A stretch of DNA of 64,000 bases from NCBI GenBank assembly GCA_027038965.1, contig JALWFG010000005.1:62001-126000 (forward strand). The letters are read 5' to 3'. Shown here in pieces: positions 18,496 through 27,882 of this stretch. This stretch comes from Candidatus Desulfofervidaceae bacterium. GTDB lineage: Bacteria; Desulfobacterota; Desulfofervidia; Desulfofervidales; Desulfofervidaceae. Under the pieces are notes generated by a model. The model worked only from the letters and a program-made list of their open reading frames with translations. It was not told where the DNA came from and ran no database searches. A program made the translations under genes and the position numbers. How positions within the stretch are numbered: the first letter of the stretch is position 1; each line of letters starts with the position of its first letter.

Positions 18496-19500
18496 ATGAG
18501 TGAAAGGTTAGGTATGCCTTTATCTAGATTTATCTTAGAGGAACAAAAAAGACATCCTGGGGCTAGGGGCGAATTCAGCATTATTATGGAACAAATTGCC
18601 ATTGCCTCTCAAGTAATTGCGAGTCATGTACGCAAGGCGGGGTTGGTAGATATATTGGGATTTACTGGGAAGATTAATATCCAAGGAGAAAAGGTTCAAA
18701 AGTTAGACGAGTTAGCAAATCGAATCTTTCTAGAAGCAGTTAAGTCCTCAGGGCGCTTTTGTGCTATGGCTTCAGAAGAAATGAATGAAGCCGTACTTAT
18801 GGCCAATGGGGGTCAATATGTTATTGCCTTTGATCCTTTAGACGGTTCTTCCAATATTGATGTTAACGTAAGCATCGGCACCATTTTTTCTATTCATAAA
18901 AAGGTTTCTCAAGGAGAAATGGCAACTGTTGAAGACTTGCTTCAGCCAGGATATAAGCAAGTAGCAGCGGGCTACATCATCTATGGATCAAGCACTATGT
19001 TTGTTTATTCCACAGGACATGGGGTTTATGGATTTACCTTTGATCCTAGCGTAGGAACCTATCTACTTTCTCATGACCCTATTAAAATTCCTGAAAAGGG
19101 TAAAATTTATTCAGTAAACGAAGCCAATGCTAAGCGTTGGGTTGAAGAAGGTCTGCGAAAATATGTAGAATGGCTTAAGGAAAAGGATGAGGTAACCAAA
19201 AGGCCGTATACCTCCCGTTATGTAGGATGTATGGTGGCCGATGTTCACCGGACGTTGCTCAAAGGTGGTATCTTTATGTATCCAGCCGACGAAAAGAATC
19301 GCAACGGCAAACTAAGATTACTTTATGAAGCCAATCCTATGGGATTTCTGGTTGAACAGGCTGGAGGCATGGCCTCTACAGGTAGACAGCGCATCCTAGA
19401 AATTCAACCTGAAAGTTTGCATCAGCGAGTGCCAGTAATTTTAGGAAGTCCGTATGATGTAGAAAAAGCCGTAGAGTTTATTGAAAAGTACAGTGATTAA
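18496..19500 (+). CDS. fbp: Fructose-1,6-bisphosphatase, class I
   Basis: The enzyme removes the 1-phosphate of fructose 1,6-bisphosphate, the committed step of gluconeogenesis. It has 334 residues, the usual length. Diagnostic motifs are the metal site FDPLDGSSNIDVNVSIGTIF, the upstream ASEEMNEA segment, YGSSTMFVYSTGHGVYGFT, the RYVGCMVADVHRTL active-site segment and KLRLLYEANPM. AGGAGG precedes the ATG by 8 bases. The gene is in line with the aldolase gene and is followed 26 bases later by the AsmA-like gene. Confidence 0.97.
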   Translation: MSERLGMPLSRFILEEQKRHPGARGEFSIIMEQIAIASQVIASHVRKAGLVDILGFTGKINIQGEKVQKLDELANRIFLEAVKSSGRFCAMASEEMNEAVLMANGGQYVIAFDPLDGSSNIDVNVSIGTIFSIHKKVSQGEMATVEDLLQPGYKQVAAGYIIYGSSTMFVYSTGHGVYGFTFDPSVGTYLLSHDPIKIPEKGKIYSVNEANAKRWVEEGLRKYVEWLKEKDEVTKRPYTSRYVGCMVADVHRTLLKGGIFMYPADEKNRNGKLRLLYEANPMGFLVEQAGGMASTGRQRILEIQPESLHQRVPVILGSPYDVEKAVEFIEKYSD

Positions 19501-19526
19501 ACCCTAAATTTCTCTCAGGGGCGTTT

Positions 19527-21938
19527 ATGTCCAAAAAAAAGGTGTTGGGTTTTGGGCTCATTCTATTGGTGACCTTTGCAATTTCGCTTTATATTTTTAC
19601 CTCTATTTATTTTACTTCAGAAAGGCTTAAGAAAATCATTATCCCTAGAATCGAGACCGTCATTGGGAGAAAGGTTAAAATCCAAGAAATCAAACTTAGG
19701 CTCTTCAAGGGTATTGAGATTACTAAATTTGTAGTTCAAGAAAGGAGCGGTTCTCCAGCTCAGAAATTTGTTTCTTGTGATAAGTTGATTTTGAAATATC
19801 ACTTTTGGCCCCTTCTCATGAGAAGAATAGAAATAGGAAGCCTCATTTTAGAAAAACCTTATATAAACGTCCTCAAAGACCAAAAAGGGGAATTTAATTT
19901 TAGTGATATCTTAAAAAAATTTCAATCTCAAAGGGCTACTTCTTCTAAAAAACACCCTAAAGCACCCTCAAAAACAGAAACCCTAGCCCTTTTAATCTCT
20001 CAAATAAAGATAGAAGATGGAGAGGTTTACTACAAAGATTTGAAGTCTTCTCAAGGGCTAGAATTGACTCAATTTTACCTTAATGCTAAAAATCTCACGC
20101 TTAACCGTCCTTGTCCTGTCAAGGCCAGTTTTTTACTAAATCAATTTCAAGTCAACACATCAGGTAATATTGATCTTTCCACCCTCACAGGTGATATAAA
20201 TTTAGAGGTAACAGGTGAAAATTTTGTTGCCTTTAAGGATTTCTTTCCTCAAACACTCAAATCGCTTAGAGGGCAACTTTTTCTCTCCCTCCATCTTAAA
20301 GGAAGTATTAAAAAAGCACTTTTTGATGGGGAAATAAAAGGTAAAAACATTGAAATAGAACTAAATTCAGGTCATAAAATCTATGATTTAAGTCCCCAAT
20401 TAAGTCTTAAGGGAAACTTTGCCTCTGACTATAAAACTAAGGCAAATTTGGGCGGGGAACTAGATTTTTCTCCTCTAAATTTCAAAATTGATGAAAGAGG
20501 TTTCTTTTTGCCCTCATTTCACCTTAGCAATGAAATATCTTATAATTTTATCACCCAAACGATAAGAATAAAAAAGGCCCTAGTTTGGTTTCCTCCAAAC
20601 AATAGGATTATATTCAGCGGACTTTTTTCCCAAACAAAGTTAGAAGGTAATATTAGCAGTCCTTCTTTGAAACTCTCCGACCTTAGTTCCTATTTCCCTT
20701 TGGTTCAAAACACCAAATTGGGAGGAAAGTTAAGCCTAAATCTGAAGATAAAGGGCAATCCACACCTCGTTTCTTCTTTAAATGTTAATGGAGCACTTCG
20801 TTTAAATAATCTAAGCCTAACTTGGCATCAAAAAAACTTGCTATCTGAAGGCAGGGCAGAAATAACCTTTCAGAAAACAAGCCTTATAATTTCTAAACTT
20901 CATTTTAAATCTCAAGATGCCTGTTTTGATATCGATGGAAAAATAGGTAACCTTTTCTCAAAACCGGAAATTAATCTAAACTTAACGGGAAAGAACATAG
21001 ATGTTAACAAATTAATGACACTTTTGCCCAAATCATCGCCACAACCATCATCCAATATAGGCCCAAACAACAGTAAGTCAATCCCACATTCTTCCTCTCA
21101 TTTGCAGATAGGTCCTATCCACTTTCCATTCAAGGCATATGGTAAAATTTCCTTAGCCAATTTGTATTGGAAAAAACTGGGATTTAAAGCATTTTCGGCC
21201 CAATACCAGTTAGAAAAAGACATTTTAATCTTAGACCCCATTTCTGCCACACTTCTTCAAGGAGGCAATCTTAATGGTAAGGCCAGAATTGATTTTACAC
21301 GGCCTAACCTTGGTTATCAAACAAGTTTAAATTTAAGCAAGGCAAATTTGGAACAATTTGCTGCCTTGTTTCTTAAAAAAAACTTAGGTAAGATAAAAGG
21401 CAGTGGAAATCTAAATTTGAATTTGAGCGGACAGGGGGTTTCTCTTGATGAATGGGAAAACTCCTTAAATGCCAAGGGGAAATTAAGTGCAGAAAATATT
21501 CAGTTTCAAGGTAATCCTGTAATCAGGAACATTGCCTCCTTTCTAGACATAGCTGAAATAGCAAATCCTAAGTTTGATAATTTAAAAGGGGACTTTGAGA
21601 TAAAACAAGGCAAGGTAGTTGTTAATACCAAGGCAAATCAAAAACATTACGGGTTTTCACTAAAAGGAAATGTTTCTTTGAAAGGAAGCCTTCATCTTAA
21701 GGGCAGAGTAAAACTGGCTTCCTCTTTGGTCCAACGTTCAAGGGCCAAAAAGATTTTTAAAATTGTGCCTAAAGATAAACAGAGCAACTACCTTGTTCCC
21801 TTATTAATCAAGGGGAGTGTAAAGTCTCCTCAGGTTAGTCTGGATTCCAAGGTCATAAAGGAAATTTTGCAAAGAAAAGGCAAACAAAAGATTAAAGAAC
21901 TGTTAGAGAAAAAACTCCGGCTACCCATTAATTTTTAG
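19527..21938 (+). CDS. AsmA-family envelope protein
   Basis: The 803-residue protein has a single N-terminal membrane anchor (about 5-27) followed by FTSERLKKIIIPRIETVIGRKVKIQEIKL, the typical opening of AsmA/DUF748-type proteins, and a long beta-rich periplasmic body with many LxLxGK/LNLNLSG strands. The C-terminal part (about 620-800) matches the AsmA C-terminal domain (FDNLKGDFEIKQGKVV). Such proteins form lipid-transport bridges between inner and outer membrane, which fits a diderm organism. A low-complexity Ser/Pro stretch lies near residues 505-525. The gene lies between fbp and a small membrane protein, with short gaps. Confidence 0.8.
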   Translation: MSKKKVLGFGLILLVTFAISLYIFTSIYFTSERLKKIIIPRIETVIGRKVKIQEIKLRLFKGIEITKFVVQERSGSPAQKFVSCDKLILKYHFWPLLMRRIEIGSLILEKPYINVLKDQKGEFNFSDILKKFQSQRATSSKKHPKAPSKTETLALLISQIKIEDGEVYYKDLKSSQGLELTQFYLNAKNLTLNRPCPVKASFLLNQFQVNTSGNIDLSTLTGDINLEVTGENFVAFKDFFPQTLKSLRGQLFLSLHLKGSIKKALFDGEIKGKNIEIELNSGHKIYDLSPQLSLKGNFASDYKTKANLGGELDFSPLNFKIDERGFFLPSFHLSNEISYNFITQTIRIKKALVWFPPNNRIIFSGLFSQTKLEGNISSPSLKLSDLSSYFPLVQNTKLGGKLSLNLKIKGNPHLVSSLNVNGALRLNNLSLTWHQKNLLSEGRAEITFQKTSLIISKLHFKSQDACFDIDGKIGNLFSKPEINLNLTGKNIDVNKLMTLLPKSSPQPSSNIGPNNSKSIPHSSSHLQIGPIHFPFKAYGKISLANLYWKKLGFKAFSAQYQLEKDILILDPISATLLQGGNLNGKARIDFTRPNLGYQTSLNLSKANLEQFAALFLKKNLGKIKGSGNLNLNLSGQGVSLDEWENSLNAKGKLSAENIQFQGNPVIRNIASFLDIAEIANPKFDNLKGDFEIKQGKVVVNTKANQKHYGFSLKGNVSLKGSLHLKGRVKLASSLVQRSRAKKIFKIVPKDKQSNYLVPLLIKGSVKSPQVSLDSKVIKEILQRKGKQKIKELLEKKLRLPINF

Positions 21939-21966
21939 GATCAATTAATTAAAACGGAGTGACTAA

Positions 21967-22332
21967 TTGCCCTTTATAACAAATATTGAAGGCGTTATGT
22001 TTAAAGAATGGCTTCAACTTTACTGGCAAGAAATTGTTAATGTATTTACTACAATTGGAAAGTCTGATTTTGATCTTCTCCCCTTGTTCAAAAACCCTTT
22101 GTTTGACATCGGATTAATCGCATTGTTCTTGGTCCTCCTTTTCCTCCGTCTTTACCGAATATTAAGCCTATTTTTGGCAGGGATGGTCTTCACCTGTGCT
22201 TGGTCGTATTTTGTTGGAAAATACGGTAACCTAGAGAGTGTTCCCCTTGTTCATTGGTGGTATTTAGTGGGAATCGGAATTATACTGATAGGTGCCCTTA
22301 TTTATTATTGGCTCATAATTCTTGGAGAATAG
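21967..22332 (+). CDS. Small membrane protein of unknown function
   Basis: The 121-residue protein has two or three membrane helices (about 41-58, 64-80 and 97-118) and no motif I recognise. The start is ambiguous: TTG at 21967 has GGAG 6 bases upstream, while ATG at 21997 would give a 111-residue form. It sits between the AsmA-like gene and the first GH57 gene and its stop lies 13 bases before that gene, so it is probably co-transcribed with the GH57 pair. The N-terminal half before the first helix (FKEWLQLYWQEIVNVF) is amphipathic. Confidence 0.65.
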   Translation: MPFITNIEGVMFKEWLQLYWQEIVNVFTTIGKSDFDLLPLFKNPLFDIGLIALFLVLLFLRLYRILSLFLAGMVFTCAWSYFVGKYGNLESVPLVHWWYLVGIGIILIGALIYYWLIILGE

Positions 22333-22345
22333 AAAAGGAACTTTA

Positions 22346-24724
22346 ATGGGGCCTAAATTTATTTGCATTCATGGTCATTTTTATCAACCTCCTAGGGAAG
22401 ACCCCTGGCTGGAAGAAATAGAATTTCAGAAAAGTGCCCTTCCCTTTCATGATTGGAACGAACGGATTACCGCCGAGTGCTATTTTCCTAATGCCTATGC
22501 CCGAAGAATAGATGGTAAAGGTCAAATTATAAAGATTGTAAATAACTATGAAAAAATCAGTTTTAACTTTGGACCTACTCTACTCTTGTGGCTTAGAAAA
22601 CACAAATTAGAAGTCTTGCATAAAATTATTGAAGCCGATCAAAAAAGTTGTCTTGCCTATCATGGACATGGAAATGCCATTGCTCAAGTCTATAATCATA
22701 TCATCATGCCTCTGGCCAATTACAGGGATAAAGTTACCCAAACAAAGTGGGGAATTGCTGCCTTCAAATACTTTTTTGGCCGTTATCCCGAAGGAATGTG
22801 GTTGGCAGAAACTGCTGTTGACAATGAAACCTTAAAGGTGCTTGCCCAGCACAAAATTAAATTTACCATCCTTGCTCCACGTCAGGCAGCCGCTATTAGA
22901 AGGATAGGAGAAAAGGAATGGCAAGAAGTTGATGAAACCAACCTTGACATCACCATGCCCTATAGGTGCTATCTCAATAGAGAGCACTATATTGATATCT
23001 TCTTTTATCATGGGGCACTTTCTCAAGGAATTGCCTTTGGAGGACTTGTTCAAAACGGGGACCATCTGGCACATCATTTAGAACAAACCTTTGGTGAAAA
23101 TGAGTCTTCCCAAATTTTGTCTGTGGCTACTGATGGAGAAACCTTTGGCCATCATTGGAAGTTTGCAGAAATGGCCTTGGCCTATGTAATTGATTATTTT
23201 TCAGAGCACCCCCAAATTTCTTTCATAAACTTTGGGGCCTACCTGGCCCGTTTTTCTCCAATGTATGAGGTGAAAATCAAAGAAAACACCTCTTGGAGTT
23301 GCGTTCACGGTATTGATCGCTGGCGTGACGATTGTGGTTGCTGCACAGGTGCTCATCCTGGATGGAATCAAAAGTGGCGTAAGCCCTTACGAAATTCCTT
23401 AAACTGGCTTCGAGATCAAATAGATATTCTTTTTGAAAAGGAAGGAAAAAGATTTTTCAAGGACCCTTGGAAGGCCAGAGACGACTACATTGATATAGTC
23501 CTAGACCCTCGTCCGAAAACAAAAGATAACTTTTTGGGCCATCATACCTTAACCTCCCTAAATGAAAATCAACGTATAGATGCTCTTAAATTGCTAGAAA
23601 TGCAATATTATGGCCAGCTTATGTTCACTAGTTGTGGTTGGTTTTTTGATGACATTTCAGGCCTTGAAGCAAGACAAAATCTTCGTTATGCCAGTCGAGT
23701 TATCCAATTGGCCAAAGACTTTGGGCTGGAATTGGAATCTGAATTTGTGAAACGAATCAAAGAGGCAAAAAGTAATATGGCCAAGTATGGAGACGGTGCT
23801 CAAATCTACAATACATTGGTTAAACCTAAACTTTACGACTTGAAACGTCTAGCAGTTCATTTTAGTTTCAGCCATCTTTTTGAAGAGCCTCCTTGTGATA
23901 ATACATTTTATACGGCCAGAATAAAATTGAAAGAGAGGCGAAGTGAAGAGGCAAGCGGCAATCTTTTATTATTTGACCACATGGAAATCAGCCACATTCG
24001 CACTGAAGAGAAACAGGAATTAATAACCATAGTCCTTTTTTTGGGGGCTTTGGACCTATTAGGAACCGCTTTACCTGTCAATCAAAAGGAATTTGGTAAA
24101 ATCCTTTTTTCTCTTTTTAAAAACTTGTCTTTTTATGAGGTCAAAGACAAAATCATCCAAAACTCTCCTTATTATGGAATTCACGATGTTTTCTTTGATA
24201 ACCGGCGTCAGTTGGCCACTTTATTAGTTGAAGAAAAACTTCAGGCCTTAAATAATGCCTATTTGGAATTCTATCAAGAAAATAAAAGTTTAATGTTTGC
24301 CTTGAAAGAATTACATATTCCTTTACCAGAAACGTTCATAGGGATTGCTCGAACAGTTTTGGAAAACATCCTTTATGAGGAATATCGCAAGGAATTAGAA
24401 GGACAACCTAACCAACTCCGAAGGGCCATAAAAGAAACTGAAGAGTTAGGAATCAATATAGATACTACTAGATTAAGTAAACTTTTAGGAGAGTTTATTA
24501 AGGATAAATTGCATCGGTTTTTAGAAACGTTTGATTTAAACCACATTAAAAAAATCAACTCGGCCCTGTCTCTTTGCGGTCAGTTATGTCAAAAGCTTGA
24601 TCTTTGGTCTATCCAAAACCTATTTTGGGATCTTCTTCCTTATATCAAAGGACAATATAAGGATGAAATCCCATCTGAAATTTTGATTCTTGCTCAAATG
24701 TTAAACTTTGGCCTGGAGGATTAA
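22346..24724 (+). CDS. GH57 glycoside hydrolase with DUF3536 region
   Basis: The protein has 792 residues from ATG 22346, which has AAGGAA just upstream (an in-frame TTG at 22322 is less likely). The N-terminal part is a GH57 barrel: HGHFYQPPREDPW, the catalytic nucleophile segment GMWLAETA (Glu155) and the acid/base segment VATDGETFGHHW (Asp263). The later SWSCVHGIDRWRDDCGC and DISGLEARQNLRYASR segments are typical of the long GH57/DUF3536 proteins. These act on alpha-glucans, most likely storage glycogen, in the cytoplasm; no signal peptide is present. The stop is directly followed by the ATG of the second GH57 gene, so both should work on the same polymer. Exact activity (amylase, branching, transferase) cannot be told. 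Confidence 0.85.
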   Translation: MGPKFICIHGHFYQPPREDPWLEEIEFQKSALPFHDWNERITAECYFPNAYARRIDGKGQIIKIVNNYEKISFNFGPTLLLWLRKHKLEVLHKIIEADQKSCLAYHGHGNAIAQVYNHIIMPLANYRDKVTQTKWGIAAFKYFFGRYPEGMWLAETAVDNETLKVLAQHKIKFTILAPRQAAAIRRIGEKEWQEVDETNLDITMPYRCYLNREHYIDIFFYHGALSQGIAFGGLVQNGDHLAHHLEQTFGENESSQILSVATDGETFGHHWKFAEMALAYVIDYFSEHPQISFINFGAYLARFSPMYEVKIKENTSWSCVHGIDRWRDDCGCCTGAHPGWNQKWRKPLRNSLNWLRDQIDILFEKEGKRFFKDPWKARDDYIDIVLDPRPKTKDNFLGHHTLTSLNENQRIDALKLLEMQYYGQLMFTSCGWFFDDISGLEARQNLRYASRVIQLAKDFGLELESEFVKRIKEAKSNMAKYGDGAQIYNTLVKPKLYDLKRLAVHFSFSHLFEEPPCDNTFYTARIKLKERRSEEASGNLLLFDHMEISHIRTEEKQELITIVLFLGALDLLGTALPVNQKEFGKILFSLFKNLSFYEVKDKIIQNSPYYGIHDVFFDNRRQLATLLVEEKLQALNNAYLEFYQENKSLMFALKELHIPLPETFIGIARTVLENILYEEYRKELEGQPNQLRRAIKETEELGINIDTTRLSKLLGEFIKDKLHRFLETFDLNHIKKINSALSLCGQLCQKLDLWSIQNLFWDLLPYIKGQYKDEIPSEILILAQMLNFGLED

Positions 24725-26806
24725 ATGAAGTTTTATCTCCCCTTTGCCGTACATAATCACCAACCCGTAGGCAATTTTGATAAGATATTTAAAAAGGCAA
24801 CTCGGCAATGCTATCATCCTTTTCTAGAAATAGTTCAAAATTACCCCTTTTTTAGATTTAGCCTCCACATCTCTGGTCCTCTCTGGGAGTGGTTTGAAAA
24901 AAACGACCCTAAACTGATAGATATAATTGGAAAGATGGTTGATAAAAATCAAATAGAACTCATGTTAGGGGGATTTTATGAGCCCCTATTGCCGTTTATT
25001 CCTGAAGAAGACGCAAAGCAACAAGTTATTTATATGAGGGATTATCTCCAAAACAGGTTTGGCGTCCAACCCAAAGGGATATGGCTTACAGAAAGGGTCT
25101 GGACCCCTGAGGTTCCCAAATTGCTTGCTAATTTGGGAATTGAATATACCCTCTTAGACGATGCCCATTTCTTCAATGCCGGTTTAAAGGAACAAGAAAT
25201 CCACGGATATTTTATCACAGAAAAGGATGGATATCCGCTTTTTGTTTTTCCAATTAGCAAAAGGTTGCGGTATCTCATTCCTTTTCAACCACCCGAGGCC
25301 GTAGAAGAATACTTTCATAATTTTTTCCGACAAACTAGAGGACACACTTTAACCTATGGAGATGATGGGGAGAAATTTGGACTTTGGCCCAAAACAAGGG
25401 AGTGGGTATATAAAAAGGGATGGCTGAAGCAGTTTCTTAACTTTTTAGGGCAAAGACAAGATAGGATTCAAGTCCTGCCTCTAGGAGAGTATATAAGAAA
25501 ATTCCCACCTAGAAAAAGGATTTATCTCCCTCCTGCCAGTTATGAAGAGATGATGGAATGGACCTTAGCCCCAGAAGATAGCTTAATTTACGAAAACCTT
25601 AAAAGGGAATTTCAAAAAAGGCAGGATTGGGAGAAAATTCGTCCTTTTTTTAGAGGCGGCACCTGGGATAATTTTCTTTGCAAATATGAAGAAACAAATC
25701 TCATGCATAAAAAGATGATCTATTTTAGCCATAAACTGAGGCAATGGGGTCAAAGTGACAGAAAGGATTTTTCGTTTATTAAGGCCAAGCGGCATCTGTG
25801 GCAATCTCAATGTAACTGTGCTTATTGGCATGGAATTTTTGGAGGACTTTATTTAGGACATCTAAGAGAGGCCATATACAGGCATCTTATTGCCGTTCAA
25901 AAATATTTACCTCAAAGGTCGTGGACTGAAAAGACAGATTATGATTGCGATGGCTATCCAGAATGTCTTGTCCACACACCTATTTTCAATGCCTACTTTA
26001 AACCTAATTATGGAGGTAGCCTCATCGAGCTTGATCTAGTAAGAGAAGAAATAAATTTAACCAATGTTCTTACCCGACGCCAAGAAGCCTATCATAAAAA
26101 AATCATAGATGTAATCACCAAAGGAGAAGCTCAATCAGAAGGCGTTAAAACTATCCACGAACAGTTTAAGCTAAAAGAACCCAATTTGGATAAATATCTT
26201 ATTTATGACTGGTATCAACGTTATAGCTTTCTAGACCACTTTTGGGATGATGAGATAAATTTGGAAAGGTTCTACAGGGCAAACTATTATGATCGAGGCA
26301 ATTTTACAATAGAACCTTATAATTTACTCAGTTTCTCTCAACGCAACCAAAAGGTTGTCCTTGAACTTGAAAGGCAAGGACTCCTTTTTGAGTCAGAACC
26401 TCTGACGATTAAGAAAACATATATTTTAGCCCCACCGGCCCTTGAATTAAACTACACCTTTTATCCTGAATCCTCGGCTACAGTCAATTTTGGCACTGAG
26501 ATAAACTTCTTTTTGCCCAACTGGCATCTCATTGTAGGCCATAAATCATATTCTCTTTTTAAAAAGAAAGAAATCTTGGGAATAAGCTCCTTTTGTCTGG
26601 AGATCAAAGATAAAGCAATAAGGATTGAAATTAGCTCCCGTGAGGCCTTTAATCTTTGGAGTTTCCCAATTTACTCTGTGAACATTTCAGAGGATGGTGC
26701 TGAAAAGACATATCAAGGAACTTGTTTAGTGGTCTTTAAAAAGGTTTTTTTTAAAAAAAGAAATCCAGCTTCCTTGTCTTGGAAACTAACACTAGGTAAG
26801 CGGTGA
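24725..26806 (+). CDS. GH57 4-alpha-glucanotransferase / alpha-amylase
   Basis: The 693-residue protein has the GH57 conserved regions: HNHQPVGNFD near the start, GGFYEPLLPFIPEED, the nucleophile segment GIWLTERVWTPEV with Glu123, and the acid/base segment YGDDGEKFGLWP with Asp214. Both positions coincide with the catalytic residues of the Thermococcus litoralis 4-alpha-glucanotransferase (E123, D214). A C-terminal beta-rich domain (about 420-690, with RANYYDRGNFT) matches the glucanotransferase C-terminal domain. It transfers or hydrolyses alpha-1,4-glucan segments in the cytoplasm. The ATG lies immediately after the stop of the previous GH57 gene. A probable promoter for pyrB begins right after its stop. 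Confidence 0.88.
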   Translation: MKFYLPFAVHNHQPVGNFDKIFKKATRQCYHPFLEIVQNYPFFRFSLHISGPLWEWFEKNDPKLIDIIGKMVDKNQIELMLGGFYEPLLPFIPEEDAKQQVIYMRDYLQNRFGVQPKGIWLTERVWTPEVPKLLANLGIEYTLLDDAHFFNAGLKEQEIHGYFITEKDGYPLFVFPISKRLRYLIPFQPPEAVEEYFHNFFRQTRGHTLTYGDDGEKFGLWPKTREWVYKKGWLKQFLNFLGQRQDRIQVLPLGEYIRKFPPRKRIYLPPASYEEMMEWTLAPEDSLIYENLKREFQKRQDWEKIRPFFRGGTWDNFLCKYEETNLMHKKMIYFSHKLRQWGQSDRKDFSFIKAKRHLWQSQCNCAYWHGIFGGLYLGHLREAIYRHLIAVQKYLPQRSWTEKTDYDCDGYPECLVHTPIFNAYFKPNYGGSLIELDLVREEINLTNVLTRRQEAYHKKIIDVITKGEAQSEGVKTIHEQFKLKEPNLDKYLIYDWYQRYSFLDHFWDDEINLERFYRANYYDRGNFTIEPYNLLSFSQRNQKVVLELERQGLLFESEPLTIKKTYILAPPALELNYTFYPESSATVNFGTEINFFLPNWHLIVGHKSYSLFKKKEILGISSFCLEIKDKAIRIEISSREAFNLWSFPIYSVNISEDGAEKTYQGTCLVVFKKVFFKKRNPASLSWKLTLGKR

Positions 26807-26808
26807 AA

Positions 26809-26837
26809 TTGACAATTTATCCTTAAGTATGTTATTA
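26809..26837 (+). promoter_or_regulatory. Putative sigma70 promoter for pyrB
   Basis: TTGACA (26809-26814), a 17-base spacer and TTATTA (26832-26837) follow the GH57 stop. Transcripts would start near 26844 and carry a leader of about 85 bases that includes the terminator hairpin at 26885-26917. Confidence 0.45.
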
Positions 26838-26884
26838 ACCAATTGATGATTCCAAATACCATCAACGCCAAAATAAGTCTTAGG

Positions 26885-26917
26885 AACCTCCTTTTAGGAA
26901 TAAAAGGAGGTTTTTTT
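26885..26917 (+). terminator. Intrinsic terminator, possible pyrB attenuator
   Basis: AACCTCCTTTTA (26885-26896) pairs perfectly with TAAAAGGAGGTT (26901-26912) over 12 base pairs with a 4-base loop, followed by a run of T. It ends only 14 bases before the pyrB start. It may end the GH57 transcript, or control pyrB by attenuation if the promoter at 26809 is used. The 3' arm also contains AAAGGAGG, a perfect ribosome site, which the hairpin would mask. Confidence 0.85.
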
Positions 26918-26947
26918 ATGGGGATAGAAGATGAAAGAAGGATTTGA
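26918..26947 (+). CDS. Possible 9-codon leader peptide overlapping the pyrB start
   Basis: The AGGAGG in the terminator's 3' arm is 7 bases from an ATG (26918) that opens a 9-codon frame (MGIEDERRI) ending at TGA 26945-26947, out of frame with and overlapping the pyrB ATG at 26931. The pyrB ATG itself has only a weak GGGGA upstream, so it may be served by coupling to this short frame. The same frame is open back to an ATG at 26846 without ribosome site. This is a reading of the sequence only; expression is unproven. Confidence 0.3.
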   Translation: MGIEDERRI

Positions 26948-27851
26948 CAAACATCATTTGCTGGGCATAGAAAAACTTTCTGCTTCTGAAATTCTCTTTA
27001 TCATCAAAACTGCTGAGGCTATGAAGGAAATATCTTATAGAAAAATCAAAAAAGTGCCTACCTTGAGAGGCAAAACTGTCATTACATTTTTTTACGAACC
27101 AAGCACACGCACCCGTACCTCCTTTGAAATTGCCGCTAAGCGTTTAAGTGCTGATACCATCAATATTTCGGCCAGCACTAGTAGCCTGGTAAAGGGTGAA
27201 AGTCTCCTAGATACAGCCAAAAATTTGCAGGCCATGCAACCAGATGTATTGGTCATTCGCCATCCTCATGCTGGAGCCCCTCATTTTTTGGCTAAACATA
27301 TCAAAGCAGCCGTGATCAATGCCGGAGACGGGATGCATGAACATCCTACTCAAGCCCTACTTGACGCCATGAGTATTATGGAAAAGAAAGGGGATATCAA
27401 AGGACTTGAAATTGCTATTATTGGTGATATTGCCCACAGCCGGGTGGCACGATCAGACATTCTTTTATTTACCAAACTTGGAGCAAGAGTGCGAATTGCC
27501 GGGCCATTGACCCTAATTCCACCCTATGCAGAAACTTTAGGAGCAAAGGTTTGTGGATGTATTGAGGAGGCCCTCGAGGGAACAGATGTAGTCATAGCCC
27601 TTCGGGTGCAACGTGAACGTTTAAAACAGGTGCTTTTCCCTGATTTACGGGAATATGCCATTAGGTTTGGACTTAATAAAAAGCGCCTTTCTTTAACTAA
27701 AAGAGGCGCTATTCTTATGCACCCAGGGCCAGTAAATTGGGGAGTAGAGCTTGATCCAGAGATAATGGACATGGACAGAACAATTATTCTGGATCAGGTA
27801 ACAAATGGTGTAGCTGTAAGAATGGCCGTACTGGCGCTGGTAACAGGATAA
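26931..27851 (+). CDS. pyrB: Aspartate carbamoyltransferase catalytic subunit
   Basis: The enzyme joins carbamoyl phosphate and aspartate in pyrimidine synthesis. The 306 residues match the catalytic chain. Visible motifs are the carbamoyl phosphate loop [13 protein letters not shown], the [11 protein letters not shown] loop with its active-site Ser-Lys, [14 protein letters not shown] and the C-terminal [13 protein letters not shown]. No regulatory chain (pyrI) is adjacent, so the enzyme is probably of the unregulated trimer or DHOase-associated type. pyrC follows 31 bases downstream. Control may come from the leader hairpin upstream. Confidence 0.97.
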   Translation: MKEGFDKHHLLGIEKLSASEILFIIKTAEAMKEISYRKIKKVPTLRGKTVITFFYEPSTRTRTSFEIAAKRLSADTINISASTSSLVKGESLLDTAKNLQAMQPDVLVIRHPHAGAPHFLAKHIKAAVINAGDGMHEHPTQALLDAMSIMEKKGDIKGLEIAIIGDIAHSRVARSDILLFTKLGARVRIAGPLTLIPPYAETLGAKVCGCIEEALEGTDVVIALRVQRERLKQVLFPDLREYAIRFGLNKKRLSLTKRGAILMHPGPVNWGVELDPEIMDMDRTIILDQVTNGVAVRMAVLALVTG

Positions 27852-27882
27852 GAAAGAGTAAATAAGTATCAGGAGCAAAATC

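Noticed and set aside
26846-26947. Longer pyrB leader peptide starting at ATG 26846
   Set aside because: The 33-codon frame is open through the hairpin, but the ATG has no ribosome site and would lie almost at the predicted transcript start; an open stretch of this length is not rare by chance.
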